Origin: Prevotella sp.
GTDB taxonomy: Bacteria; Bacteroidota; Bacteroidia; Bacteroidales; Bacteroidaceae
Direction: 5' to 3'
NCBI GenBank assembly: GCA_016291595.1
Contig: JAEEXN010000001.1
Location: 1 to 64,000 of the forward strand
Length of the DNA: 64,000 bases
Positions within the stretch are counted from its first letter, which is position 1, and each line of letters opens with the position of its first letter. The notes under the pieces were generated by a model. It ran no database searches. It was not told where the DNA came from and saw nothing but the letters and a program-made list of their open reading frames with translations. The position numbers were made by a program, and so were the translations under genes. This document shows, one piece after another, positions 1 through 10,631 of this stretch.

Positions 1-480
1 CACGGCTCCTTCGTTGAAGTCGGTAACGCTGAGCTGCCAGCCTTTCATGTCGCAGAAACGCTTGTACATATTAAACAGGTCGCCGGCAAACAGGCAGGCT
101 TCGTCGCCTCCGGTTCCTGCACGGATTTCCATTTGAACGTTCTTTGTATCCTCTGGGTCTTTAGGGATTAAGGCAATCTTGATTTCCTCTTCTAGTTTTG
201 GCTGTAGTTCCTCATTTGCAGCAAGTTCTTCCCGAGCCATCTCCTTCATTTCAGGATCGTAATCGTTGGCCAAAATATCCTTGGCTTCCTGTATAGTGTT
301 GAGACAGGAAATGTATCTTTTGCGTGCGTCCATGATGTCGCCCAAATCCTTATATTCTTTGGTAAGTTTCACGAACCGCTTTTGGTCACTTATAACATCT
401 GGGTCGGTAATAAGGGTTGATATCTCCTCGAAACGCGCCTCCAACCCGTCGAGTTTTTGTAGTATGCTATTTTTGTCCAT
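1..480 (-). CDS. prfA: Peptide chain release factor 1, partial (C-terminus off window)
   Basis: Minus-strand translation starts [46 protein letters not shown] and reaches [35 protein letters not shown], typical of RF1. Confidence 0.93.
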   Translation of the reverse strand, partial: MDKNSILQKLDGLEARFEEISTLITDPDVISDQKRFVKLTKEYKDLGDIMDARKRYISCLNTIQEAKDILANDYDPEMKEMAREELAANEELQPKLEEEIKIALIPKDPEDTKNVQMEIRAGTGGDEACLFAGDLFNMYKRFCDMKGWQLSVTDFNEGAV

Positions 481-515
481 TACTGTAGTTTATATTTTAA
501 AATAAACTGAACTAT

Positions 516-1688
516 TTAATAGTTAAACTCGCCGAACTCACTCTTAATAACAAGACTCTTTTGACCTTCCTCAATGTGTCCGACTATCTGTGCATCGATG
601 TTAAAGCTCTTGCTTATAGATATCACACGATCAGCGATATTAGGCTGTACATATATTTCCATACGATGTCCCATGTTGAACACCTGATACATCTCATGCC
701 AGTCTGTACTTGAGCATTCGTGAATAGCCCGGAAAAGTGGTGGAACAGGGAACATGTTGTCTTTAATAATCTTACAATTATCGTTTACAAAGTGCAGAAC
801 CTTGGTTTGTGCACCGCCTGTGCAATGTACCATACCGTGAATCTCTGGTCGTAGTTCATCTAGTAATCGTTTAATTACAGGCGCGTAAGTTCGAGTTGGT
901 GAGAGTATTAGTTGACCGGCGTTAAGAGGTGTCCCTTCCACATGGTCGGTAAGTTTGTATTTTCCGCAATATACTAATTCTTCAGGAACGGCATGATCGT
1001 AACTCTCAGGATAGAGTTTAGCCAAATACTTTGCAAAAACATCGTGACGTGCAGATGTAAGTCCGTTTGATCCCATACCACCATTGTAGCGCTTCTCATA
1101 AGTTGCTTGTCCTGTGGATGAGAGTCCGATAATGACATCCCCTGGCCTGATGTTGGCATTGTTGATAACATCATTGCGACGCATACGGCAGGTTACAGTA
1201 GAGTCAACGATAATAGTACGTACCAGGTCTCCTACATCAGCAGTCTCACCACCAGTAGGCCATATCCCAATACCCATATCGCGTAATTCTGCGAGCAGTT
1301 CATCAGTTCCGTTGATGATCGCCGAAATCACTTCACTAGGTATAAGCATCTTGTTGCGTCCTATGGTTGAGCTAACGAGAATGTTGTCAACTGCCCCTAC
1401 ACATAGCAAGTCGTCAGTATTCATCACGATAGCATCTTGAGCAATTCCTTTCCATACAGAAATATCCCCTGTTTCCCTCCAATACATATAGGCTAGTGCC
1501 GACTTAGTTCCGGCACCGTCGGCATGCATAATGTTACAATACTCAGGGTCACCGCCCAATATGTCAGGGATTATTTTGCAAAAAGCTTGCGGGAAGATGC
1601 CTTTATCTATGTCTTTGATAGCGTTGTGCACATCTTCCTTGGCTGCACTTACGCCACGCATCATATATCTGTTGTTACTCATAATCAT
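516..1688 (-). CDS. purM: Phosphoribosylformylglycinamidine cyclo-ligase (AIR synthase)
   Basis: 390 aa; MHADGAGTKSALAY, MNTDDLLCVGA, PTGGETADVGDLVRT motifs of the PurM family. Confidence 0.88.
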   Translation of the reverse strand: MIMSNNRYMMRGVSAAKEDVHNAIKDIDKGIFPQAFCKIIPDILGGDPEYCNIMHADGAGTKSALAYMYWRETGDISVWKGIAQDAIVMNTDDLLCVGAVDNILVSSTIGRNKMLIPSEVISAIINGTDELLAELRDMGIGIWPTGGETADVGDLVRTIIVDSTVTCRMRRNDVINNANIRPGDVIIGLSSTGQATYEKRYNGGMGSNGLTSARHDVFAKYLAKLYPESYDHAVPEELVYCGKYKLTDHVEGTPLNAGQLILSPTRTYAPVIKRLLDELRPEIHGMVHCTGGAQTKVLHFVNDNCKIIKDNMFPVPPLFRAIHECSSTDWHEMYQVFNMGHRMEIYVQPNIADRVISISKSFNIDAQIVGHIEEGQKSLVIKSEFGEFNY

Positions 1689-1697
1689 TATATACGT

Positions 1698-2447
1698 TTA
1701 GCTTCTTTCCTCATTCCAGAACTCCCATGAAGCGAATGCTTGAAGCAGAAGCATTTCAAGACCATTCTTCACATTAGCACCATATTCCATTCCTCTCTTC
1801 ATAAAGAGTGTTTCGTCAGGATTGTATATGAGGTCGTAAAGGATAGTATGGCTGTCCATAGCCTCGTATGGTAGCATTGGACAAGCATCTGCATGTGGAT
1901 ACATGCCAACAGGCGTACAATTGACTATCACGTTATACTCTTTGACAATCTCTGGTGTAATACGGTGATACTGTATTGTACCAGGCCGCTCATAACGACT
2001 TACGAAAACCGTTTTGATTCCTAATGAGCGAAGACCGTAGTTGATGGCTTTTGATGCTCCTCCTGTACCTAAAATCAGTGCTTTCTTGTGCCATTTTTCA
2101 AGCATAGGCTCAATGCTCTTTGTAAAGCCAATAACATCGCTATTATATCCTTTTAGGATAATATTATTGCCTTTATGTGAGATACGAATAACATTTACGG
2201 CACCAATGGCGCGTGCTTCCGGACTTACCTGATCAAGATAGCTGATGACTTTTTCTTTGTATGGGATTGTCACATTCAGTCCTTTTAGCTCGGGATTTGA
2301 AGCGAGGACAGCAGGTAGAGCCTCAATAGTAGGAATCTCAAAATTAATATACTCAGCGTCAATGTTTTCACTCTTAAATTTCTCGTTGAAATAGCTAACA
2401 GAGAAAGAGTGGCCTAGCGGATAACCTATAAGTCCGTACTTGTCCAT
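1698..2447 (-). CDS. aroE: Shikimate dehydrogenase
   Basis: 249 aa; YGLIGYPLGHSFS N-terminus, GLNVTIPYKE, ALILGTGGASKA, NCTPVGMYP motifs. Confidence 0.93.
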   Translation of the reverse strand: MDKYGLIGYPLGHSFSVSYFNEKFKSENIDAEYINFEIPTIEALPAVLASNPELKGLNVTIPYKEKVISYLDQVSPEARAIGAVNVIRISHKGNNIILKGYNSDVIGFTKSIEPMLEKWHKKALILGTGGASKAINYGLRSLGIKTVFVSRYERPGTIQYHRITPEIVKEYNVIVNCTPVGMYPHADACPMLPYEAMDSHTILYDLIYNPDETLFMKRGMEYGANVKNGLEMLLLQAFASWEFWNEERS

Positions 2448-2470
2448 AAAACGTATTTCTGTTAATTAGT

Positions 2471-3208
2471 TTATTTAGTTGCTAAATACATCGTGCAAAT
2501 GCCTAAAGTAAGTCTGTTGAACGACGCTTTCCTGAAGCCTGCTTTTCTTAATACATCCATCATAGTCTCGCCTTGCGGAAAGGCCTCGATAGTCTTCGTC
2601 AAGTAGGTATAGGCGCTCTGGTCTTTAGAGATCAGTTTTCCGTAAACGGGAAGAACCAAATGGGAGTATAAACTGAATAGTTGTTTCATAGGAAAGGTTA
2701 CAGGAGTTGTGAGTTCCACGATACTTAGATGACCGCCAGGGCGTAGTACGCGCCACATCTCCCTTAAACCTTGATCGAGATCAGCAAAATTGCGTATACC
2801 AAAAGCAGAAGTGACTGCATCAAATGAGTTGTCGTTGAAGGACAATTTCATGCAATCTTCTCGAGCAAACGTGATAATCTGCTCTAGTCCTTCTTTTCTT
2901 GTCTTCTTGCGCCCAATCTCCATCATTCCTTCGCTAATGTCTGTTCCGATAAGATGTTCAGGGTTGAGTGTTCTGGCGGCTAAAATGGCAAAGTCTCCGG
3001 TTCCGGTTGCTATATCAAGAATCTGTTTCGGATGAAATGGCTCCAGCTGGCGTATGGCTTTCTTTCTCCATCCGCGATCGATATTCCATGACAATCTGTG
3101 GTTTAGCTGATCATAGGATGGAGCGATGTTGTCGAACATATGCTCCACCTGATGGGCTTTATCCTCTGAAGAGTTATATGGTTTGATTCTTTCTTGCTGG
3201 TAAGCCAT
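2471..3208 (-). CDS. ubiE: Demethylmenaquinone methyltransferase (UbiE/MenG)
   Basis: 245 aa; [65 protein letters not shown]. Confidence 0.93.
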   Translation of the reverse strand: MAYQQERIKPYNSSEDKAHQVEHMFDNIAPSYDQLNHRLSWNIDRGWRKKAIRQLEPFHPKQILDIATGTGDFAILAARTLNPEHLIGTDISEGMMEIGRKKTRKEGLEQIITFAREDCMKLSFNDNSFDAVTSAFGIRNFADLDQGLREMWRVLRPGGHLSIVELTTPVTFPMKQLFSLYSHLVLPVYGKLISKDQSAYTYLTKTIEAFPQGETMMDVLRKAGFRKASFNRLTLGICTMYLATK

Positions 3209-3262
3209 TCTGTAAATAAACTTAGTTTTATAGGTCCAAAAGACGACCTTATATTTATAGTT

Positions 3263-4216
3263 TTATTTGTATCTATCTGCCAACCAGGCCGTAACATTCT
3301 TTTCGATACGAGAGGCAATATCACCACTTTCAGCAGCCTTATCGAATTGGGTGCCTGTAATATGCTCATAAAGCTCAATGTAACGGTCGCTTACGCTTTC
3401 GGCATACTCGTCGGTGATCTCTGGCATTTGTTGGCCTGGCTCGTTCATGAAATCATGCTCAATGAGCCATTGGCGAACGAACTCCTTAGAAAGCTGTTTC
3501 TGTGGCTCGCCATTGGTGAACTTCTCCTCGTAGCCGTCCGAATAGAAATATCGGCTGGAGTCTGGAGTATGAATCTCATCAATCAGATAAACTTTTCCGT
3601 CACGTTTACCGAACTCGTATTTTGTATCTACAAGGATGAGTCCTTGCTTAGCGGCAATTTCCTGACCACGTGCAAATAACTTACGTGTATAATTCTCCAT
3701 TACCGTATAATCATCTTCAGAGACTATGCCCTGTGCAATAATATCTTCACGAGAAATATTCAGGTCATGTCCTTCATCAGCTTTTGTGGTAGGAGTGATA
3801 ATAGGCTCTGTAAAACGTTCGTTCTCACGCATTCCATCTGGTAGATGGACACCGCAAATTTCACGTACACCATTCTTGTAGTCGCGCCATGCGGAGCCTG
3901 TTAGAATACCTCGAATGATCATTTCTACACGGAAGCCTTCACATTTTAGTCCAACAGTAACCATTGGGTCTGGAGTCGCAAGTTTCCAATTAGGACAAAT
4001 GTCTGCAGTAGCGTCTAAGAATTTAGCGGCAATCTGATTCAGCACTTGACCCTTGAATGGGATTCCTTTAGGCAGGATAACATCGAAAGCCGAGATTCTG
4101 TCTGTTGCAACCATTACCATGAGGTCGTCGTTGATGTTATACACATCGCGCACCTTTCCGTGGTACACGCTCTTTTGTCCTTCAAAGTGGAAATCTGTCT
4201 TTGTTAATGCTTTCAT
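3263..4216 (-). CDS. purC: Phosphoribosylaminoimidazole-succinocarboxamide synthase
   Basis: [45 protein letters not shown]; internal start chosen over the longer ORF start at 4264. Confidence 0.93.
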   Translation of the reverse strand: MKALTKTDFHFEGQKSVYHGKVRDVYNINDDLMVMVATDRISAFDVILPKGIPFKGQVLNQIAAKFLDATADICPNWKLATPDPMVTVGLKCEGFRVEMIIRGILTGSAWRDYKNGVREICGVHLPDGMRENERFTEPIITPTTKADEGHDLNISREDIIAQGIVSEDDYTVMENYTRKLFARGQEIAAKQGLILVDTKYEFGKRDGKVYLIDEIHTPDSSRYFYSDGYEEKFTNGEPQKQLSKEFVRQWLIEHDFMNEPGQQMPEITDEYAESVSDRYIELYEHITGTQFDKAAESGDIASRIEKNVTAWLADRYK

Positions 4217-5180
4217 TTTTTTCGTATTGTTGTATGTCTTTTCTGTCTTTATCATATTTTTCATAAGCGTCTACGATACGAGTGACCAGTTTATGGCGGA
4301 CAATGTCTTTTTGTTCCATCTCAATAAACTCAATGCCCTCAATACCACGAAGCAGATCGAATGCCTCTCGAAGGCCGCTTCGTTGTCCTTTAGGTAAGTC
4401 TACTTGTGTGAGGTCGCCGGTGATTATCATCTTCGTATTCCATCCCATGCGGGTGAGAAACATTCGTATTTGGGCGGCAGTAGTGTTTTGCGCTTCGTCG
4501 AGAATAACTACAGCATCAGAGAGTGTACGTCCGCGCATGAATGCCAAAGGTGCTATCTGAATCATTTTCTTTTCCATCATGTCTTGTAGCTTCACGACAG
4601 GAATCATGTCTTCCAAAGCGTCATACAAAGGTTGTAAATATGGATCAATCTTATCCTTCATGTCTCCAGGTAGAAACCCCAGTTTCTCACCTGCTTCAAC
4701 TGCTGGGCGACAGAGAATGATTTTACGCGCGGTTTTTTCCTTCAGTGCTTTTACAGCTAATGCAATAGCCGTGTAAGTTTTACCTGTTCCAGCAGGGCCG
4801 ATAGCGAAAATCATATCTTTTGTCTCGTATGCATCAACCAATCTTTGTTGGTTAAAAGAGCGCGCTTTGATAGGACGTCCGGAAATGCTGTAAACGATAA
4901 CACCATTAGCGCTTTCAATCTTAGCTTTATTACCTTTTACTATGTCAATGATATTTTCTTCAGAAATGGAATTATAATGAAGAACGTGTTTGAGCATTGT
5001 TTCAACCTTCTCTTCAAAAACTGACAATTGCTCCTCATCGCCAATAACTCGAATAACATTGTCCCGAGCCACAATACGCAACTTAGGGAACAACGCCTTC
5101 AACATTTGCAAATGGGCATTGCCAACACCATAGAAAACTACTGGGTCAATATCTTCTAAAACAATATGTTTCTCTATCAA
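4182..5180 (-). CDS. phoH: PhoH family ATPase
   Basis: 332 aa; [19 protein letters not shown] Walker [22 protein letters not shown]; overlaps the purC start by about 35 bp. Confidence 0.92.
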   Translation of the reverse strand: MIEKHIVLEDIDPVVFYGVGNAHLQMLKALFPKLRIVARDNVIRVIGDEEQLSVFEEKVETMLKHVLHYNSISEENIIDIVKGNKAKIESANGVIVYSISGRPIKARSFNQQRLVDAYETKDMIFAIGPAGTGKTYTAIALAVKALKEKTARKIILCRPAVEAGEKLGFLPGDMKDKIDPYLQPLYDALEDMIPVVKLQDMMEKKMIQIAPLAFMRGRTLSDAVVILDEAQNTTAAQIRMFLTRMGWNTKMIITGDLTQVDLPKGQRSGLREAFDLLRGIEGIEFIEMEQKDIVRHKLVTRIVDAYEKYDKDRKDIQQYEKNESINKDRFPL

Positions 5181-5278
5181 AACAGAAAATGATTAATAAT
5201 TTGGCTACAAAATTACAAAAAACGTTCGAGATTTCAGCAGAAATTAATATCTTTGTTCCCCAAAACAGTAAAAAATCA

Positions 5279-6208
5279 ATGAAGATTACAAAAAATACAT
5301 ATTTAAAAGGTTTCTCATGTATAGTTTTGGCTTTGGCTCTTGTAAGATGCATATTCCCCTCGGTAACAAGGCAGTCATTATCGGATGCTCAGACATCTGT
5401 TTCGGATAGCATTATTTTAGCCAAGGCTGATAGTGCTCGTAAGATTCTGCAAATACAGAGAGAGAAGGATTTGGAAGAGGTTGAGAGAAAGGTCGAAATA
5501 GCTCAAGGAAAGATTAGTGTTAGTAACATGAAAGAGAGTGCTGGTGATACAAGCCAGAGAGTTTCATCAAATAACGTTGCACTATCAACGGTTGAGATAA
5601 AGTCGTTGAAATATTTTAACCCAGATGGTTCTTTGGTTAAACATCGTATATATAGTGTCCCCAGCTATCGTGACGCATTTCCTGATATGCAAGATGTACA
5701 GATAACAGCTGCAAATAAATATGGTGTAAGTCCGGTCCAGAATCGTGCAGATGCTGAGAGCCGTAAAATGGAACTTGTTTATATTGGAGCTAATCCTTAT
5801 TTCTTTGTCGATCCGCTGAGAAATAGTATTCCATATCTAGTTCCACGTGCCTCAGTATTGCTTGAGGATATCGGCCGTAACTTCTTTGATAGCTTACAGA
5901 TAAAAGGAGTTCCGCTTCATAAAATAATTGTTACAAGTGTGCTTCGTAGCAAGGATGATGTTTTACGTTTGCGTGGTCATAATGGTAACGCCACTGAGAA
6001 CAGTTGCCATTTATATGGAACTACTTTTGACATATGCTACAATCGATATAAAACAGTCTCCGATCCACAAGGACAACAACGGCGCCAAGTGAGTAATGAT
6101 ACTTTGAAATGGGTGTTGTGCGAAGTCCTTCGTGACATGCGTGACCATCGTCGATGCTATGTGAAATATGAGGTGAAACAAGGCTGTTTCCATATCACTA
6201 CTAGATGA
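5279..6208 (+). CDS. DUF5715 family protein
   Basis: VTSVLRSKDDVLRLRGHNGNATENSCHLYGTTFDICYNRY resembles the DUF5715 core; N-terminal hydrophobic segment. Confidence 0.7.
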   Translation: MKITKNTYLKGFSCIVLALALVRCIFPSVTRQSLSDAQTSVSDSIILAKADSARKILQIQREKDLEEVERKVEIAQGKISVSNMKESAGDTSQRVSSNNVALSTVEIKSLKYFNPDGSLVKHRIYSVPSYRDAFPDMQDVQITAANKYGVSPVQNRADAESRKMELVYIGANPYFFVDPLRNSIPYLVPRASVLLEDIGRNFFDSLQIKGVPLHKIIVTSVLRSKDDVLRLRGHNGNATENSCHLYGTTFDICYNRYKTVSDPQGQQRRQVSNDTLKWVLCEVLRDMRDHRRCYVKYEVKQGCFHITTR

Positions 6209-6242
6209 AATGAATTCATAAGGCCCCCAAATAGAATCAGTT

Positions 6243-7631
6243 TTATGGAATCACACTATTCTCAATGAAATCTTTGAATTGGTCGTGGTAGCCATTGAAA
6301 ACATTGATGTCTACTGAACCATGAATGCCGCTTACATGACCGTCTGGACACAATTGCCAAATAGCTAACTGAATGTCTGGTTTATATTCACCATATCGAG
6401 CAATCCACACTTTATAGTTCTTTTTGATGTCAGGAGCGTCAATTAAGTAGCGATTTACAAATGTCTGACTTACATATAAGATAGGTTTGGCACCTGTATG
6501 TCGTTCTATTATGCTCATCCATGAACGTATTCTTGCAAACAGCACACTAGTACCTCCTATTTCTCTTACTTGGGATGCTGTCGGCTCTACGTCTAACACA
6601 GGAGGTAAATCGCCTTTGTTGAAACGTGTGTTCTTGATAAAGTAGTTTGCCTGAGCGGTTCCTGATGAGCGTATGGAAAAGAAATGATATGCGCCCACAC
6701 GAATACCATGCCGTCTTGCATTAACATAGTCGTTGGTAAAGTACTTATTGCGAATGGATGCTCCTTCTGTTGACTTGATGTAAATAAAAGAAACAGGATA
6801 ATCAACAGTGCCTGTAATTCTCTTCTTGCTCATGCTTCCCAAATGGGTGATTCGCATCTTATTCCAGTTGATACTATATTTTTTCTTTCCTTGCTCATGC
6901 TGGTAGCGCGAAATGTCAATGCCGTAAATACGATCAGAAGTGTAATGCATACGCTCACCTAAGTATTTGTCATCTTTCCACTCACCCACACAAAGACGTT
7001 TCCAAGGGCCAATGTAAAAGCCAAAACCGTTGCGCATGCCATCTTTCCAACATCCTTGATAATAACAGCCGTCATATGATTCATAAATACCATGCCCGTC
7101 AGGTCTTCTTAAACTGTCCATTTCTCCCATATAAATACCCGTCGAGTCACCTTTGATGTCATCGCGTATTATTCTCCGACTCTTACCAGAGTATTTTACC
7201 TCATGGTGGATTCTAAATGCGTATCCAGAGTCGATTTTTTGGATATACTTAAGTAGACATAGGGCAGAGTCAGTCTTGCTGTCAATCATAGCTGCATAAT
7301 CTGCAATCATATTATAACCTTCGTCCTGCACATTGTGCACCTTTAGATAATAATTCAGCTCTGATTGTTGCTCCAAAAACATTTTGTGCAATGAGTCAAT
7401 ACGGGAAGAATCTGTTGAGACGAATCTTAAAACTTCTGCTATATCCTCGAAGTGAGCTACGGTGTCGTTCTCCACATGCAAGTCGTAATAATGCTTTTGG
7501 TGAAAAATACTGGTGTACAGATGGCGTCTAATTTCTGTCTGACGTTCATAGCGCCAGAATAATAAGACAAGGCCCATGGCTAAAAACACCCATGAAATGT
7601 TCTTTATCTGTCTAAAACCAAATCTTTTCAT
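6243..7631 (-). CDS. MORN-repeat plus glycoside hydrolase 25 (lysozyme-like) envelope protein
   Basis: N-terminal TM segment; GHGIYESYDGCYYQGCWKDGMRNGFGFYIGPW (MORN); YGIDISRYQHEQG..FIYIKSTEGASIRN..GAYHFFSI..PPVLDVE..IWQLCPDGHVSGIHGSVDIN (GH25). Confidence 0.88.
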   Translation of the reverse strand: MKRFGFRQIKNISWVFLAMGLVLLFWRYERQTEIRRHLYTSIFHQKHYYDLHVENDTVAHFEDIAEVLRFVSTDSSRIDSLHKMFLEQQSELNYYLKVHNVQDEGYNMIADYAAMIDSKTDSALCLLKYIQKIDSGYAFRIHHEVKYSGKSRRIIRDDIKGDSTGIYMGEMDSLRRPDGHGIYESYDGCYYQGCWKDGMRNGFGFYIGPWKRLCVGEWKDDKYLGERMHYTSDRIYGIDISRYQHEQGKKKYSINWNKMRITHLGSMSKKRITGTVDYPVSFIYIKSTEGASIRNKYFTNDYVNARRHGIRVGAYHFFSIRSSGTAQANYFIKNTRFNKGDLPPVLDVEPTASQVREIGGTSVLFARIRSWMSIIERHTGAKPILYVSQTFVNRYLIDAPDIKKNYKVWIARYGEYKPDIQLAIWQLCPDGHVSGIHGSVDINVFNGYHDQFKDFIENSVIP

Positions 7632-7723
7632 AAAAAATCATGCAAAAGTAGTGATTATTTATGAAAAAATAGTATATTTGCAAAGAAATATAGTATTAAC
7701 AATTCAGTTTAAATAGTAAAGCT

Positions 7724-8113
7724 ATGAGAAAAGTATTTGTATTATGTTTTTTGGCATCGGCAATGATGTTGTTCGGTGTTCAGGGTTCTTTCGCCAAGAA
7801 AGTATTGGTTTGCACAAATGGCTCAGCCACGTATCATACATGGTCAAAATGCTCCGATTTAAAGGACTGCGGCCTTAGCGCTAAAGTGAATGAGAAAGAC
7901 GCAAAGAAAGAAGGCAAAGTTTTTTGCTCGATTTGTGAACGTCATGAGGCAGAAGTAGCTGCAGAAAAGGCTCAGAAGAAAGCCGAGAAAGCTAAGAAAA
8001 AGGCTGAGGACAAGGTGAAGAAGGCAGAAAAGGCTCAGAAGAAAGCTGAAAAAGAAGCTAAAAAAATGCAGAAAGTCCAAGAGGACGCAATGAAACAAAT
8101 TAAGGCTTTGTAA
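7724..8113 (+). CDS. Small secreted protein with Ada-like Cys motif and Lys/Ala-rich coiled-coil tail
   Basis: 129 aa; signal peptide MRKVFVLCFLASAMMLFGVQGSFA, then ATYHTWSKCSDLKDC..KKEGKVFCSICERH, then repetitive AEKAQKKAEKAKKKAEDKVKKAEKAQKKAEK. Confidence 0.75.
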   Translation: MRKVFVLCFLASAMMLFGVQGSFAKKVLVCTNGSATYHTWSKCSDLKDCGLSAKVNEKDAKKEGKVFCSICERHEAEVAAEKAQKKAEKAKKKAEDKVKKAEKAQKKAEKEAKKMQKVQEDAMKQIKAL

Positions 8114-8123
8114 AAGTCTTGTC

Positions 8124-8426
8124 ATGCCGAAAGAGCAATCTGGCATTCGTGAGCGGCAAAACACTCGTTTGAAAGAGCCGCACCGATATAAAGTTATTAT
8201 CCATAACGACGACTTCACGACGATGGAGTTCGTCGTTATGGTGCTTATGAGGGTATTTTGGAAATCTGAGACTGAGGCCAACACGATGATGATGAGAGTA
8301 CATCAAATTGGTAGTGCTGTTGTGGGCATCTACAGTTATGATATTGCCATTTCAAAAGTGGCAAAGGCGACCAAAATGGCCCGCGAGGAAGGCTTTCCTT
8401 TACGATTAACATACGAGCCAGAATAA
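8124..8426 (+). CDS. clpS: ATP-dependent Clp protease adaptor ClpS
   Basis: YKVIIHNDDFTTMEFVVMVLMRVFWKSETEANTMMMRVHQIGSAVVGIYSYDIA; immediately upstream of clpA. Confidence 0.93.
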   Translation: MPKEQSGIRERQNTRLKEPHRYKVIIHNDDFTTMEFVVMVLMRVFWKSETEANTMMMRVHQIGSAVVGIYSYDIAISKVAKATKMAREEGFPLRLTYEPE

Positions 8427-8435
8427 TAATTGTCA

Positions 8436-10631
8436 ATGGAACTTTATCAGACACATCATATTCGTAAAGCTATTGAGCGGGCATACGACATTTGTGAACA
8501 ACATAGGCATGAGTTTGTTATGCCCGAGCATTTCATTTTAGCTTTGCTTCATCAGCGTGAATTTTGTGATGCACTCGATGAGATGAATTGCAACAGGATG
8601 AGCCTTTTCAAGTCATTGGAGGATTACTTGGGGAAAACAGAGCAGCTCCCTAATGGAACAAAAGTGCAGGTTACATTATCTATGCAGATGGAAATAGCCG
8701 TAGAAAAGGCTTGCAGTCTGGTGGAGAGTTCCAATATGAATACCCTCGATGTTCCCCATATCGTGAAGGCTATATTAGGGTTGCAAGAGTCTTACGCTGC
8801 ATGGATTCTACAAAATATGTTGTCGGAGAAGGAGGCAGATTTCCTTACCTTATTAATTATTAATTATGAGTCCGTCAACACATCAGATGAAGATGAGGTT
8901 GTGCAAGAAAAACCATGGAAGCGGTTAGTTACCTGTATTAATGATTATCTCGACGAACACAACGAACTGATTGGACGTGAGGCAGAGTTAGAACGTACAA
9001 TCCAGGTTCTATGTCGTAAAGATAAGAATAATCCGTTACATATAGGTGAGCCTGGAGTGGGCAAGACGGCTCTCGTTTATGGTCTGGCCCGTCGTATAGA
9101 AAAAGGTGATGTGCCCAAGCGTCTAAAAGGTAGTAAAATCTATATGATGGATCTTGGCACAATGCTCTCTGGGACTCAGTTCCGCGGTGACTTTGAGAAG
9201 CGTATCAAAGAAGTCATGGAGGGAGTTAGCGAAGAATGCAATGCTATAGTCTATATTGATGAGATTCACAATTTGGTGGGCGCTGGTGCTGTAGGTGAAA
9301 GCTCGATGGATGCCTCTAACATGCTGAAACCATTTTTAGAATCTGGAAAAATTAGATTTATAGGCTCGACTACTTATGAGGAATTCAACCGGTATCTACA
9401 AAAAAGCCGTGGATTAGTGCGACGTTTCCAACCTATTGATATACTTGAGCCAAGCATAGAGGAGACTATCCGCATTGTAAGAGGCTTGAAGAAGAATTAC
9501 GAAAAGTTCCACGGTGTGCGCTATACTGATAGTGCTATTGAATTTGCCGTTAATGCTAGCGCCAAATACATTAACGAAAGGTTTCTTCCAGATAAAGCAA
9601 TTGACCTGATTGATGAAGCTGGTGCTTACAGGCAGACTCACCCTCTCAACAAACAACGTCAGACAGTTGATAAGACGCTCATATCAGATATACTCTCTAA
9701 AGTATGTAAAGTAGAGGCGTTGGCTGTCAAAGAAGATGATTCAAAAGTACTTGCCCGCTTGAAGCCGCGCATTTTATCACAAATCTACGGGCAAGACGAT
9801 GCTGTGAATAAAGTTGTAGAGGCCGTCCAGATGTCAAAGGCAGGATTACTTGACGACAACAAGCCTATGGGTAGTCTGCTTTTTATCGGTCCTACAGGTG
9901 TAGGAAAGACTGAAGTTGCGAAAGTGCTTGCTCAGGAATTAGGCATACAGCTTGTCAGGTTTGACATGAGTGAGTATACTGAGAAACACACCGTTGCTAA
10001 GCTCATCGGATCGCCTGCAGGATATGTGGGATATGAAGATGGAGGGCTTCTTACCGATGCTATTCGTAAAACACCGCATTGTGTGCTTCTTCTCGACGAG
10101 ATTGAGAAGGCTCACTCCGATATCTATAATATTCTCTTGCAGGTAATGGACTATGCAAGGCTTACTGACAATAAAGGAAGAAAGGCCGATTTTCGAAACG
10201 TGGTGCTAATCATGACTTCAAATGCCGGTGCTCAGTATGCATCGCAGGCTAACGTTGGATTCCAAGGTAAAGTAAGTCGTGGAGAGGCTATGCTTGCACA
10301 AGTACGCAAGACTTTTAAGCCTGAATTTCTCAACCGCCTTAGCGCAACTGTTGTTTTCCGTGATATGGATAAGCATATGGCAGAGCTCATCTTACGAAAA
10401 AAACTCAAGGAACTCGATGTGAAACTCTCAGCTAAAAACGTTACGATGAAACTATCTGACGATGCATTTGCGTACTTGCTGGAGAAAGGTTTTACCAGGG
10501 AGTATGGGGCACGTGAGATGGATCGGGTTATTGGTCAGTTGCTTAAACCATTGCTAATGAACGAGATTCTTTTCGGCAAGCTACGAAGGGGAGGCAGCAT
10601 AGATGTTACGCGCGCTATGCTAGTTCACTAA
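8436..10631 (+). CDS. clpA: ATP-dependent Clp protease ATP-binding subunit ClpA
   Basis: Two AAA+ modules ([32 protein letters not shown]), Clp_N domain, next to clpS. Confidence 0.92.
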   Translation: MELYQTHHIRKAIERAYDICEQHRHEFVMPEHFILALLHQREFCDALDEMNCNRMSLFKSLEDYLGKTEQLPNGTKVQVTLSMQMEIAVEKACSLVESSNMNTLDVPHIVKAILGLQESYAAWILQNMLSEKEADFLTLLIINYESVNTSDEDEVVQEKPWKRLVTCINDYLDEHNELIGREAELERTIQVLCRKDKNNPLHIGEPGVGKTALVYGLARRIEKGDVPKRLKGSKIYMMDLGTMLSGTQFRGDFEKRIKEVMEGVSEECNAIVYIDEIHNLVGAGAVGESSMDASNMLKPFLESGKIRFIGSTTYEEFNRYLQKSRGLVRRFQPIDILEPSIEETIRIVRGLKKNYEKFHGVRYTDSAIEFAVNASAKYINERFLPDKAIDLIDEAGAYRQTHPLNKQRQTVDKTLISDILSKVCKVEALAVKEDDSKVLARLKPRILSQIYGQDDAVNKVVEAVQMSKAGLLDDNKPMGSLLFIGPTGVGKTEVAKVLAQELGIQLVRFDMSEYTEKHTVAKLIGSPAGYVGYEDGGLLTDAIRKTPHCVLLLDEIEKAHSDIYNILLQVMDYARLTDNKGRKADFRNVVLIMTSNAGAQYASQANVGFQGKVSRGEAMLAQVRKTFKPEFLNRLSATVVFRDMDKHMAELILRKKLKELDVKLSAKNVTMKLSDDAFAYLLEKGFTREYGAREMDRVIGQLLKPLLMNEILFGKLRRGGSIDVTRAMLVH

